From contig CM030704.1 in assembly GCA_017979445.1 (NCBI GenBank), positions 13,127,658-13,191,657 on the forward strand: a stretch of 64,000 bases of DNA, given 5' to 3'. This document shows positions 11,702-23,458 of this stretch, piece after piece. The translations under genes and the position numbers were made by a program. The notes under the pieces are model-generated. The model ran no database searches, was not told the origin of the DNA, and worked only from the letters and a program-made list of their open reading frames with translations. Origin of the DNA: Akebia trifoliata (Eukaryota > Streptophyta > Magnoliopsida > Ranunculales > Lardizabalaceae). Positions within the stretch are counted from its first letter, which is position 1; each line of letters begins with the position of its first letter.

Positions 11702-13394
11702 TGAAAGCACTCACGATCTGCGGGGTATGCGGATCCGCTTTTGACCTTTGAGGTTTGGGACTCGCCACCTAGTTATTATGGTCTAGGAACCGAACATTGA
11801 CTCTAAAAGACAAAAGAAACTAATCTACGAAACATAAGAAACTAAGTCCGGGGATCACGTTACGGAGTTGGAAGGGGTTAGGCATCAATCCCGCTCAACA
11901 AACGCCGGTCTCTACTAATTCTCAAATAGAACTACATTGCTAAAAAGACCTAATCAATAAAAACATAAAAATAGTTACCTTTTTCGAACGCAATGGTTGT
12001 GTTCCCTCATATCTGATAGAACAACTCCTTGTACAGTATTCCTCGCTTCGTTCTATCATCGGATCTGATTTCTGATCTCCAAGTTGAGGTATCTCTTTCT
12101 TAGATCTGAATTCTTCGAATTTGTTTATGGGTTTCTGGGTGTTTTGGAAGGGTTTTTAGGTATTTTTTGAACTAAAATTGAGATATGGGTGTTAGGTAAG
12201 GAGTTAGGATTTTAAAATTAGGATTAATAGCAGGCTAGGGAAGCTTTTTGACCTACTTTTTCTAGGGTTTATTTTTTTATACGAAAATAGGTTGTGAAGA
12301 CCCCTATTTATAGATTTTTTTAAGTGTTTGTTTAGATAGAATAAGTGTTTAATTATAATTCTTTTACTTAGAGTTATATTTTAATTAGAATTATTTTAGG
12401 TAGAGTTATATTTTAGTTAGAATTCTATTAAATAGAGTTATTATTTAATTAGGATTGTTAAATAGAATTATTATTTAATTAGAACTCTATTAGGGTTTTG
12501 ACTTTTGGTATTATTTGATTGACTTTAGTCTTACTTGATTGACTTTAATATCGTGACTTTAGTCTTACTTGATTAATTTTAATTTTGAATTTAGTCTTAC
12601 TTGATTGACTTTAATTTTTTGGAGAACCCCCCTCTATTATATCTTTAATTCTTTGGACCCCCAAATGGAGGGGTCCTTGAATAAATATCTTGACAACCAT
12701 CAACAATTTTGCTTGAAAACCTGATTGATCTTTTTTTTGTTCAAAATTTTAAATTAATTTTATTAATGTTTCACTTTAATTATTTAATGTTTTATTTATT
12801 AATTTAAAAAAAATTTAATTATAAAAATTCTAAAATTACCGTTTTGCCTTTGGAGAGGACTTTTTGTGTTTCAAGTCGGCTTTTTTATGTTCTAGAATGT
12901 TTTAGAATCAATTTTTTGTAAGGAATTCAATGGAAATATTGATTTGTGTCATTTATGAAATTTTTGTGTGGAATGGTCGTGAACTTTATGAGGGGTATTT
13001 TCGTAATTTTGTCGAATTCTATGAAAATCGGTGAAATGATTTATTTGATTTCGATTTGTTATTTTATGTGTTTGAAAGGATTTTCCTAAGTGTAATGTAG
13101 ACTCTAGGGATGTTTTAAGATTAAGGGTATTTTGATAATTTGATCATTTTTTAGTGATATTTATCGTAAAGTTTCTTTTTGTCTGCAAGATGATGATTTC
13201 TATATTTCTAGGGTCATATTTTCCTAGCATAGTATAGTTTCTTTAGTTTTGTCAGTTCGAGATACCTCATCCGGATTTCTGAAACATATCTAGTAACAAA
13301 ATAAAGTATTGGAATATACATCTATCATTGGGAACCATTGCAATCGGGTTGGCGAGTTGATTAATCAGGCAAGTGCAAAAATGGGGTGTCTACA
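11702..13394 (-). repeat. 5' LTR of the 6458-13394 element (1693 bp)
   Basis: Begins TGAAAGCACTCACG and ends GTCTACA on the plus strand. It aligns with 2274-3913. The end is fixed by the GCATC target duplication. Region 12360-12620 holds repeated AATTAGAATTCTATTA and CTTACTTGATTGACTTTA motifs. Confidence 0.85.
12305..12312 (-). promoter_or_regulatory. LTR TATA box, 6458-13394 element
   Basis: Minus strand TATAAATAGGGG. Same position as in the related LTR at 2882. Inferred promoter. Confidence 0.5.
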
Positions 13395-13399
13395 GCATC

Positions 13400-13737
13400 T
13401 AGAAAATCAATCTTATAAAAAATTACAAAAAATATTTTAATAAGGATCCAACTCCTTGATTGAAAAAGGTCAATGTCCATTTTTGTAGCTTGTCAGTTTT
13501 CTGTTTAACCCTCGGAGGAAAAACTAGGCCAAGAGGTTATAATTTGTGTTAAAAAAATTCCTAAGCCCAAGAACATATTGTTGGTTTGGACAACCCCCCC
13601 ATCAACAAAGTGACTATTGGACATAATCTAGAAGAACCAACAGCTACCTCCACCCATAGTGACAAATATTTGGGTTTTATTTTTTAAAGAGATTAAATCC
13701 CAATTTTTTAAAGAGATTAAATCACAATTTTAAATCA
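13400..13737. other. Spacer between LTR element and MITE cluster
   Basis: No gene. A short direct duplication, TTTTTTAAAGAGATTAAATC, occurs at about 13680-13730. Otherwise nothing recognised. Confidence 0.3.
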
Positions 13738-13987
13738 CAAAATCCTAAACAACATTCTAGACAAAGTTGTCTTATATGTTTAAAGTTTCAAAATGGAATG
13801 ATTTTTTATGAGGATGATCTCTATAATCAGTAGATCATCCTCACAAAAAATCAACGAATTCTGAAATTTCTAACCCTAGTTTATAAGACAAAGAATCGTG
13901 AACTATCAATTTTTATCGTTAATTTGTAACAATTTTTCATGGGGTTAGAAGTTTTAGAATTCACTGATTTTTTGTGAGGATGATCTA
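13738..13987. mobile_element. Partial palindromic MITE-like element
   Basis: Starts CAAAATCCTAAACAACATTC, the terminal repeat of the family minus its first bases, and runs through two hairpins (TGAGGATGATCTC paired with GATCATCCTCA). It breaks off at GAGGATGATCT where the next complete copy begins. The same left-partial plus full arrangement occurs at 35257-35940. Confidence 0.7.
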
Positions 13988-14348
13988 GGGTTGCGTACTT
14001 TTGACAAAATCCTAGACAAAGTTTTATCTTATATGGTTAAAAAAATTCGGAATGGACTGATTTTTTATGAGGATGGTCTCTATTGTCAATAGATCATCCT
14101 CACAAAAAATCAGCCAATTCCCATGAAAAGTGGTTACAAACTTACGGTAAAACTTGACTATTCACGATTCTTCATGTTATAAATTAGGGTTAAAAATTTT
14201 AAAGTTGGCTGATTTTTATTGAAAATGATTTTCTCATCATAGAGATCATCCTCACAAAAAATCAGCCTATTCTGAAATTTTTTGCCCATATAAGACAAAA
14301 TGCTTTGTCTAGAATGTTCTCTAAGATTTTGTCAAAAGAAAGCCACCC
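13988..14348. mobile_element. Palindromic MITE-like element, complete copy (361 bp)
   Basis: Terminal inverted repeats start GGGTTGCGTACTTTTGACAA on the left and, complemented from the right, GGGTGGCTTTCTTTTGACAA. Inside, each half is a hairpin (GATTTTTTATGAGGATG against CCTCACAAAAAATCAGCC). It has no coding capacity. The right flank is an AT run into which the 15.6-kb Tat element inserted. Superfamily not assigned. Confidence 0.75.
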
Positions 14349-14359
14349 AGATATATATA

Positions 14360-15179
14360 TGATTTTGTCAATAAATTTCAACAGATCTACTTCGAGATTC
14401 ATAAAATATGATCGTAAATTATTTTATTGATTTTTGATAAAAAAAAAAAAAGAGATACAGATCTCAGTGTTTCCTCTGATTAATAGTTAAGTACAAAAAA
14501 TAGTGACGATGTATGTAACTTTTCTTCTCTTCGGGCTTCGCGTTTTATCGGTTGAAAAGGTTGCTTGGACGGTGCCTTTGCTTTGTGCTTGATCTTCTGT
14601 AGAGGCTTCTGTAGATTTTCTTCTCTCTAGACTTAACACTTTATCGGCTGAGAAGGTTTTCTTGACTTCCGGAGAGGGACTTTATGCTTGATCTTCTCTT
14701 TAGTCGGAGTCCAGATCTCTGAAGAACTTTGCTTTGTCTCTAGAGGAGGGCCTGAGAGCTTTTTCTTCTCTAGAGGAAGAGCTTCTGTCTTCTGAGACAA
14801 AGTGATCTTGATCACCCCTCAATGAAAGAGGCCCTTGTATTTATAGACTTAAAGGTAATTTAGCTTTCCAATTATACTCCAACTTAAAGAGATTTAATTG
14901 ATTTGTTTAAAAGGTTAAATTTGTCTAAATCCAATTTTAAGGATTTTATGGATTATTATTAGGTCAAACTTATTTATTTGGGTATAAGGCCCAATATTTA
15001 ATGTGTGGATCACTTGAATTTATTGGATCATGGGCTTTATCTACGAAAACCCAAACCACATGAGGCCCATTCTGATTAATGAACTCCCAATTTGGACCTG
15101 TGAGCCCCATTTTGATTTAGGGGTTTTTTTTTATTAACTTAGCAAGCTACGAGGGCCCATTTGAATTTTGATGCCTACA
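14360..15179 (-). repeat. 3' LTR of the Tat element (820 bp)
   Basis: Plus strand runs from TGATTTTGTCAATAAATTTC to GATGCCTACA. It aligns with 29267-29998 and has an extra segment of about 95 bp near 15025-15125. Minus-strand TATAAATA is at 14838-14845. Confidence 0.9.
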
Positions 15180-15195
15180 AATGCCCCCTCAAGGA
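15180..15195 (-). other. Polypurine tract of the Tat element
   Basis: Minus strand reads CTTGAGGGGGCATT immediately before the 3' LTR start TGTAGGC. It is the expected purine run for plus-strand priming. Confidence 0.65.
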
Positions 15196-17279
15196 TGACT
15201 TGATGGCAACGTAATTGAAGGCGATGTATCCTTGATCTTGTTTGTAAGCAGATGAATGCTTGAATTTAGAGACATTGGCCACGTGATTTCACCTTGTGAC
15301 TCTTCAATTATCAACAAACAAACATCAATTTTTTTATTTTTTTTTAAGAACTTATTTGGTGGATTGCAAGAACGTGAGTTTGGAGTAGTTAACAATGCAA
15401 ACTACAACCCACGTCACTTCTCCAAAATAGAGGTCCACGAATTTTAACAATTTAAGAAAATATTTTTTTGAATTTGCAAATATTTTCCAAAAGCTTTTTC
15501 TAGAAAGCATATTGGGAGAAACTAAGTCCATCAAAAAAAAATCTTGTACAGTGGTTGCTTTAACAATAATGACGTGGCCTCATATCTTCTCCCATTATTT
15601 CTTGGACTTGGGCTTTAGATGTAATGGGCCATTAGGTGAACCCAATGACTTAAGTAAGATTTGACTCTTACTAAGTTAGTAAGCTTAGCTTATTATCCTT
15701 TTTTTTTTATTGTTCTTCTTCTTTCTCACGTTCCTGCACGGTTGAGAGTCCCACTCCTCTTCCATCTTTTCTTTCCTACTCCTTCTCCAATTCCACCTTT
15801 TATTTTGCCTATTTATTTCATTCTCCCTTCCCTTTTTGTTATGCTTTTTTTTCTTCGTTGGAACGATGTTCACAACAGCCACTCATAGGTCTTCTTCTGT
15901 TTTCTCTCTCTCTCTCTCTCTCTCTCTGTTTTTTATTTTTTATTTTTTTTATTTTAAGGAGAACAGGGACTTCCCCAACATACACAGATGCACACACGTG
16001 CATCCATCTCTCCCTTTTCTCTTATCTTCTATACTGAATTTTTATTTTTATTTTTTTTCAGATTTTGAAGGAAAAACATCAGTAAGTATGTCTTCTCGCT
16101 ACCACGTTTTATTTATTTATTTATTATTCCTCTTGTTGTTGTTGATCAACTTCATCTCTTACACGTGCTTTAAGATCGATGTAAAAGTCGAAGCCTCCTT
16201 TCATCAATTCGCAATCGTATAACAAGAACTGGGCTGGTCCTTTTTTTATGTTCACTGTGAGGTAACCTGTCTTGATCTGTATTCTGAAGCAGCATACCCA
16301 TGCGTCCCTGCTACTACCGTGGATACATGAGTTTGTCTGTCGGTTGATGAGAACATGAATTTGCTTTCAAATTTTTGGCGTCAGGAATATGAAATTTTGA
16401 TTTACCACTTTGAGAATGGGAATATGGACTCGACGATTTTTATACAATCGTGCTTCGATGAATCAATGGAATTCTTCACAGGATTTTTTTTTTTCAACTT
16501 TGAGATGTCATCTCTAGCAACGACAATCTCTAGTTGTTACTTAATTTTCCATACCGTTTGGCTCGAAATATAGAGTATTCTGGTCTTTCCCCGCCTTGGA
16601 TTGAAAACACCCAATGTGATTTATCAGCTTCAGAGTGTGATTTAACCAAACCAATGAAACTTTCTGAAAAAAATCAGTCCATTTCCTTTTTCCTAAAATT
16701 TTTATTCAATGAGAACAGGGCCTGACCACCCGCGACACGGTAATTTCCACCAAAATATAACAAAATCCATTTCTTTTTAGAACGACTTTTTGAAGGATAT
16801 GAATAGATTTCTTTGAGCATATATAACAATCTTCTTGAATTGATTGTAATTTGAACCCCTTTTTAATTACATTGTTGTACTTTGTCTCTTTTTCTGATTT
16901 GGTCTTGCCTTTTTTGTATGACTCAAAACTTGAAAATGAGTTAACATTGAAATTTTTTTTTTATATGACTTATCTTTTTCTTCCAGATCTAAGACTATCA
17001 ATAATATTGATATAAAGATCTGATTCTTTTAAACTGATTGCAGCTCGACTATAGCTTCAAAAGCATAGAAAGGTATGGACCTTAGTCATTCCTCGCATAT
17101 TTTTTATTTAAACTTTATTATCTTCACATATTTTTTCTTATTTTCTTATGATGAATTGTAGCAAGAATTACAAATCGGGAACTTATAACTCTTATCAGTC
17201 AATTTCTAGAGCATTTATCGGTTAGTCTGCTTAACAGTGGACAATGTTGAATTGTTAAAAGTGTTGCGTGATAAACGAA
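15196..17279. other. Tat element 3' region, non-coding
   Basis: Pyrimidine-rich on the plus strand at 15700-16130, with a CT microsatellite at 15903-15928. It would lie upstream of the antisense PMD gene and could hold its promoter and leader, but no specific signal is convincing. Open frames at 15661-16222 are low complexity (runs of F, L, S). Confidence 0.35.
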
Positions 17280-18090
17280 GTACACGCAGAAGAACCATGC
17301 GATGAACTATTTGTCCAGTTAGTTGGCCAATGTATAAAGCAGTTGTTTATCAGTAATGTTTAGGAGTAAACAACGTCAACTAGCTGACAAACGTCAATTG
17401 GCTTGCAGAATCATGAGACTCAAGATTTGTACACGCAGAAGAACCATGCGGCAACCTATTTGTCTAGCTAGTTGGCCAATCTCTAAAGCAGTTGTTTATC
17501 AGTAGTGCTTAAGAGTGGACAGCGTCAACTGGCTGATAAACGTCAATTGGCTAGAAGACTCACTTGATATAAGATTTGTTCACACAAAATAACCATGCAA
17601 CGAGTCATTTGTCCAATCGGTTGGCCAATCTCTAAAGCAGCTGTTCATCAGTAATGCTTAGGAGTGGACAATATCAACTGGCTAACAAACGTCAATTGGC
17701 TTACAGAATCCCGAGACTCAAGATTTGTATACGCAAAAGAACCATGCAACGACCTCTTTTTCAAGCTAGTTGACCAACCTCTAAAACAATTGTTCATCAA
17801 TAGTGCTTAAGAGTGGACAACATCAACTAGCTAACAAACGTCAATTAGCTAGAAGAATGACTTGACGTAAGATTTGTTCACACAAAATAACCATGCGACG
17901 AGCCATTTGTACAGTCGGTTGGCGAATCCCTAAAACAATTGTTCATCCATAGTGCTTATGAGTGGACAACGTCAACTGGCTGACAAACGTCAATTGGCTA
18001 GAAGAATCACTTGACGCAAGATTTGTTCACACAGAAGAACCATGCGACGAGCTATTTGTACAGTTGGTTGGCTAATCTCTAGTGCCATAG
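17280..18090. repeat. Tandem array, 149-bp monomer, six copies
   Basis: ACCATGC starts at 17294, 17443, 17592, 17741, 17890 and 18039, exactly 149 bp apart. Units include TAGTTGGCCAATCTCTAAA, CAACGTCAACTGGCTGACAA and ACGTCAATTGGCT. Two subtypes occur (CACGCAGAAGAACC and CACACAAAATAACC), and copies 2-5 alternate, suggesting a 298-bp dimer. It lies between the PMD gene and the 3' LTR. Confidence 0.95.
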
Positions 18091-18351
18091 CATTATTGAG
18101 CATGATGGATTTTTTATTCATACTCTTATATACGTTTAGTCAATGTGACACTAGTACTTAGTGAGGCATTATATTTTTTGAATAAGTATGTTTATTCTTT
18201 TTTTTTTTTTTTGAAATTTCGCAAAGATAGTTAGGGATACTCTTTTCAAAGGTTTAATGAATAAGAATAGCGGAGCTTACCACATGAAGGTTGGGTAGAT
18301 GACCATGTAGATCCTTCTTAGAAAGGAAAATGGCTTTGTTTTCCCCATGTT
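18091..18351. other. Between tandem array and PMD pseudogene
   Basis: Contains a T run at 18197-18214. No feature recognised; may be the PMD 5' untranslated region. Confidence 0.25.
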
Positions 18352-21300
18352 ATGATAGTTGATCATTCAAGAGGAGGAAACATTTCATTTGTGGAGCTGA
18401 AGCTTATCGTGCATACACCGATGACTGGTCCTTTGAAGGCACAGGACACAGAAAAGGATACATCACTTGATATGACGGCTTTGAGTGACTATCCTTCAAC
18501 AACTGACATACTCCTTGGAAATGAGATTGATACGGAACGTCAACCATATTTATGTCATTCTCTGCATCTGATCAAACTTTCAATTGTCCACAGGTTGTTT
18601 TGGTGTAGAAAATCATGCAACGCTTTACTCGATGGGATTCGGATATTGAACCTTAAGGTGACATTCGATATCTCAGTGATTTTTGGGATTGGAGCTCAGA
18701 TGTGAGACATAAACTACAGAGCAGATAGTCAACAGCTTTCCTTGGTGAAGCTATATTTACAGCTAGTAAGGAGTACAGTCATCCTAATGGTATGTATCGG
18801 GCTTTGTATGAGTTTTGGTGTCTTGAAACCAACACTTTCGTGATGATTCATGGGAAAGTTGGCATTTTTTATGGGAAATACAGAGGATTCCTAAACTTTC
18901 TATCATGGGTGAATATTATGAAGAAGTGATGCCTAGTTTTGATGAACTCATGGGTTGCAATGGTGTTTTAGGACTTCATTTTTTTTGCCGGTATCTATTC
19001 AAGGCATATGTTTTACTAATTTTTGAAAAGGGGAGTGACTGTGTTAGCCATAGTGAGTGGCTTGATTTTTGGTACACCAAAGCTGAACGAATTTCTAATC
19101 CTTGTCTGACGGTAAAGTATAAAGAAAGGGTAAAATCGTTATACTTTAATCGTAATGGTCGTTAGTATCATAGAACAAAATTACGAAGACCCTTTTCTTC
19201 TCGAGTTACTTTGGCTAAGGGGGGTCATAAAGAGGGAGAGAATCCATTTATCAGACTCGATTTTCCTGTGAATCAAAATTTCGAAGATGAAGCTATGATA
19301 GCTGTATTTCTCTCACTGTGGTTGTGTCGTTTTGTTTTCCCTTGCGAGGATAGTGATAATCTTCGTCTAGGAATTTTCAAGGTAGTAGCGTTGATGGCTC
19401 GAGGTATTACATTCAATTTGGTACCTCCACTTCTGTGTTATTCGTACAAAGGTCTAACTCAAACCTATTGGAAAATGAAAACACAGAAAGTTGTGGGTAC
19501 TTCTACGAGTTATTGCCTCCTTCATTATTTGTTTGGGTGGGTTGAACTTCATTTTCCTCGGAGAGTATTTGGTGACCTTGATACTGACTTTGGACTTCCA
19601 TATTTGGTTCGCACAGCTAGTGTTTCCAACTCATATTTTTGTCAGGAAGATAGTACTAAGGATGCAAGGGATCTAATTATCACCATGAATTCTAATGATT
19701 TTAAATGGCATCCTGAGGAGTTTTGACCACCAAAAGGTCATAGAAGGCTATGGACTGATAATGGTGATGATCCTTCTGAGATTCAAGCCTTCATGATAAG
19801 TTGTCGTCCTGGATTTGTGTGTTTCGATATGGAAATGTTTGCGAGGTGGAAATGTATAGTCCTCACAGGTTTTCTCGTCAACAAGGCTTTCATCAACGTA
19901 TCCTTGGAACTCTGATTCCTTTTGCAAGATCTGTGGATGTGATAGAGTTATACAGTTTGTAGCTATCTTTGACCCAGACCAAGAGTCGAGTCAACTTTTT
20001 TATTCCTCATAAAGTGCAAGACATGAGTCGACAATTTGATAAGAGTTATAGAGATTGGTGGATTCAAGACGTAGTACCTCACTTGGATGCCTTTGATTTT
20101 CGTCTTCTTGAAGAAAGTGTCTTCGTTTCGAACTTTAATTTTGACGAAAGGAAAGGAGTTGAAGATCGTGAGGAGCATCGTACTTTGCTTGCCATGCAAA
20201 AAACTTCTCGAAAAAGAAGAATAGAACACACGAATTGATGAAACACAGAATGTCATTACGAAGCCTAGATTGAAATTATGTTTCAAAAAAATATTGCCGA
20301 CTCCCGTGACTACTCAAACGGAACAGGCCAACATTCTTGGGGTAGATGTAGAACAAGCTGTTCATAGATCAAGCCCAGTGGATTCTTTGAAGCATGTTGT
20401 TCAGACTGAGCCTAAAGATACGAATGTGACTCCGGATAGGTAAAAAGTTGAAGTTGAGAATGATGTGTTTCCTAGGAGAGGTAATTTTACACACTTTTTC
20501 TTTGTTAGAAATTTCACATTTCTAATATATATATATATATATATACATAAGTTTTGTGATTTAATTGTTCTCGTAGAATTATCAACCGATATATACCCCG
20601 TTGCTGATTTGTTTGCCCTAGAGGATTTTGTAGTCCTCCCTGCCTTTTTGGGTATGGGAGATGTTTGAAATGTCAGTTAGCTTAATAAGGGGGATTTCGA
20701 AATTAGTTGGTACTGAAGACCCTTTAAAGAGTGATGGGGACGAGGTTTCTTCATGTCCTCGTCAAAGTTCTCGTGAAACTCTATCAACTTCAACTACACA
20801 TACGGATCGTATCGCATTAACATTACTTACTTCTAATAAGTTGGTTGATCCATCTGTGATTGCCCCGAAGCTGCGTGGAATGCTTACCGTTTCCACCCAA
20901 ACTCGACAAGCTTCCTTGCATGATACAGACATCGACTTATGCGTTCAACAAGCATTACATAGAGCTCGTGATGAATTCCTTCAATCTAGAGTTGAGTTGA
21001 TGCTCAATATTGGCTTTTCCAACCTAAGAGAATGACAATCTCTTCATATGCCTGCTATCATCTCTTCTCTCAATGATGCTTTCAGAACTAATCCTATGCC
21101 TTTCGTAAAAATTTTCAAGTCGCTTATAGCTAGAGTAAAGGCGTATCTTTCAAGACGAAAGAGAGCTTTATCATCTTTGTCAATAGATGATAGGGATATT
21201 CAGCTATCTGTCTTAGACAATGAAGCTCAACTAAAATGTCAATTAGGGATAGTTTACGTAAACAACTGATTGAAGCTAAAGAGAAAAAAGTTGAACTGAC

Positions 21301-21544
21301 TAAACGAGAAGTTGAGTTAGAAACTGAGTTGACTCAGATCAGAGAATTGCTACCACAAGTTGTTGTTTCTGAAGAGTTTCTTAGTACCCAAGTTCGAGAA
21401 GAGGGGGAGGCTTTACTTACTATTGAAGCGGAGTGCACTCGCCTATCTAATGCGCCAATCATTGATGATGATGAAGTAACTACTTGCGAAGTAGAAAGAG
21501 AGTCTTTGAAGAAGAAGTTTTGGAACCTTACTTCTTTATATTAA
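18352..21544 (+). pseudogene. Plant mobile domain (PMD) gene carried antisense in the Tat element, decayed
   Basis: Opposite in orientation to gag-pol, convergent with it, and between integrase and the 3' LTR. Recognisable PMD-type blocks, in several frames: ALYEFWCLETNTFVMIHG (about 18803), MGEYYEEVMPSFDELMG (18905), FLSLWLCRFVFPCEDSDNLR (19300) followed by GIFKVVALMARGITFNLVPP, VEMYSPHRFSRQQGFHQ (19845), and a C-terminal coiled coil (EKKVELTKREVELETELTQI, 21280). At least six frame changes or stops break it. A possible intron is 20480-20576 (GTAATT..TCGTAG). PMD proteins include MAIN and MAIL1, acting in silencing, and many are transposon-borne. Function in the retroelement is unknown. Identification rests on remembered motifs. 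Confidence 0.75.
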
Positions 21545-22016
21545 GTTTATTTTTATTTATTTATTTATTTTTTCCATTATATAGGACTTAGGAAATCACA
21601 ACATTGTTTATTTCGTTTAAAATTAATAAAATTCCATTTTTTCCTTATACAAGTATATATATATATATATTTTTTGTTGATGTGGTTGAACCTAAAGTAA
21701 CTTTACAAGCTGCCTACGTACCCAAAATGAGATCAAACCATAACGTAGTTCAGATGGATAATGCTCTAAGTTTTGCCTAGATCGCCTTCTTGGATTTTCA
21801 ATCTAGCGAGCTTAAAATTTTTTTTTGGCCCGTTCACAGTTTTAACTCATGCGGGTCAGGAGTATCATGTAGTTTAAGCTCGTACAATAAAGAGCATTGT
21901 CAAACAGTTTAGGCTCGTGCCGAGAAGTATTATCAAACAATTTAGGCTCGTGTTGGGGAACATTGTCAACCAGTTTAGGCTCATGCTAGGAAACATTATT
22001 CTTTTAAAGATAGTAT
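21545..22016. repeat. Convergent intergenic stretch with 34-bp imperfect repeats and the GCCTACGTACCC motif
   Basis: AGTTTAGGCTCGTG-type units start at 21871, 21906, 21940 and 21972 (about 34 bp apart). Upstream, GCTGCCTACGTACCCAAA and CATAACGTAGTTC (21712-21751), then GCCTAGATCGCC and TTTTCAATCTAGCGAGC (to 21812), match 7110-7745 of the neighbouring element. AT run at 21654-21670. Confidence 0.7.
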
Positions 22017-23370
22017 CATTTGAGGAATTTGCCATTGATTAGACCAAGACGTAATCCTTCCGGTGTTACAAGAAGGTACACACCATTAGTGTATACATTT
22101 TTCACTACGTGAGGTCCATCCCATTTTGGATCAAACTTCTTTTCAAAACAGTGTAAGAGGATGATTGGCCGTTGTACGGCAATAACTAAATCGTCAACTT
22201 GAAAATAACGTGGTCGAACTTTCTTATTGAATGCACGTGACAAACGAGTTTGGTAACACTCTAGTCGTTGTTGTGCTTCCAATCTCTTTTCGTCCAACGC
22301 TTCAAGTTCAGCCAGACGTAACTTGACATTCTCATTACAGGTTAGACCTTCTTGGAACGCAATCCTTAGAGAAGGTATCTGACGTTCCAAAAGGAAAACA
22401 ACTTCAACTCCATAAACAAATGAGTAAAGTGTAGCTTGTGTGGGGGTGCGGTATGAGGTTTTGTATGCCCATAGTGCTTCCCCAATTCATTTATGCCAAA
22501 TTTTTTTTTATTTTGAGAAAACCTTCTCAAGAAGCTTGTAGAGAGTTTTGTTGAAAGCTTCGGCAAGTCCATTTGCTGCAACGTTGTATATTGTAGAACA
22601 TATCTGCTTGATGTCAAACTTCATGCAGAACTGATCCATTAATATATTACTAAAAGACTTTCCATTATCTGTCATAATATATCGGGGAATGTCGTAATGG
22701 AAGACGATATTATTTTTGATGAAGTCGACTACCGTTTCTTTCTTGACCTCTCGAAGAGGAACTGCTTCAGCCCACTTAGAAAAGTAATCTATTGTGGTAA
22801 GGATATAAAGATGTTATCTTGAAGATTTTGGGAGTTGTCCAAAAACATCAAGTCCCCACCCGTCAAAGGGCCAAGATGTGATTGTAAGATGCAATGGCTT
22901 CGGTGGTTGACGAATGTAATTCCTATGAAATTGGCAAGCTTTACATCTTTTTGCATGGTCTAAAGAATCTTTCACCATAGTGGGCCAGTTGAATCCCATC
23001 ATCTTTAGACTATGATAGAGTTTCGAACCTGACTAATGTGAACCGCACACTCCAGAGTGTACTTCTTCTAAAGCATCTCGGATTTCATCATCTCCGAGAC
23101 ATCTCATTAAGATGTCGTCGAAAGAGCGACAATATAACTTATCGTTGAAATATAAAAATCGAGGTGCCTTACGACGTATTTCGATTTTGTACTTTAGGTC
23201 GTCTGACAGCTTCCCATGTTGTAGATAGTCAATAAGTGGTTGTCTACAATTTTTGACTTCAACTATTTCAACAGTGTTTATTTCATGCGACTCGCAATTT
23301 TCATCTATCAGATGAGGTAGTACCCACATATGACAGATAGGGATACTCATTCCCTCTAGTACAATCAAAC
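22017..23370 (-). pseudogene. Tat integrase region
   Basis: The zinc-binding N-terminus reads HSGVCGSH..CKACQFHRN, then WPFDGWGLDVFGQLPK (first catalytic Asp), MTDNGKSFS (second Asp) and NGLAEAFNKTLYKLLEK (Glu). The C-terminal part 22016-22390 has LEALDEKRLEAQQRLECYQ and KFDPKWDGPHVVKNVYTNG. Stops separate the segments. Confidence 0.85.
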
Positions 23371-23458
23371 TTGTAGCAAGACTAGCTAAAGCGTCAGCCT
23401 GCTTATTTTCAACTCTCAGTATATGCCTAGTGATGATGTCTTCAAACTGACTTATAAG

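Larger units (their letters stand above)
6458..13394 (-). mobile_element. Non-coding LTR element, family 1, with target duplication GCATC
   Basis: The left end TGAAAGCACCCACG (6458) and right end GGGGTGTCTACA (13394) are flanked by identical GCATC (6453-6457 and 13395-13399). The right LTR is 11702-13394. The left LTR keeps only 145 bp (6458-6602) before unrelated internal sequence, so a deletion removed most of that LTR. Orientation is minus: a TATAAATAGGGG box lies on the minus strand in the LTR, and a primer-site-like TGGTGACTCCACTGGGGA lies one base inside it. No gag or pol is recognisable in the 5.1 kb interior. A block at 7110-7745 resembles the region just after pol in the Tat element at 14360-29998. 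It is best read as a deletion derivative of a Tat-like parent. Confidence 0.8.

Noticed and set aside
15661..16222. Open frames rich in F, L and S
   Set aside because: Translations of pyrimidine-rich DNA and a CT microsatellite; no conserved content.
17280..18090. CRISPR-like regular repeats
   Set aside because: Repeats are contiguous 149-bp monomers without spacers, in a plant retrotransposon.
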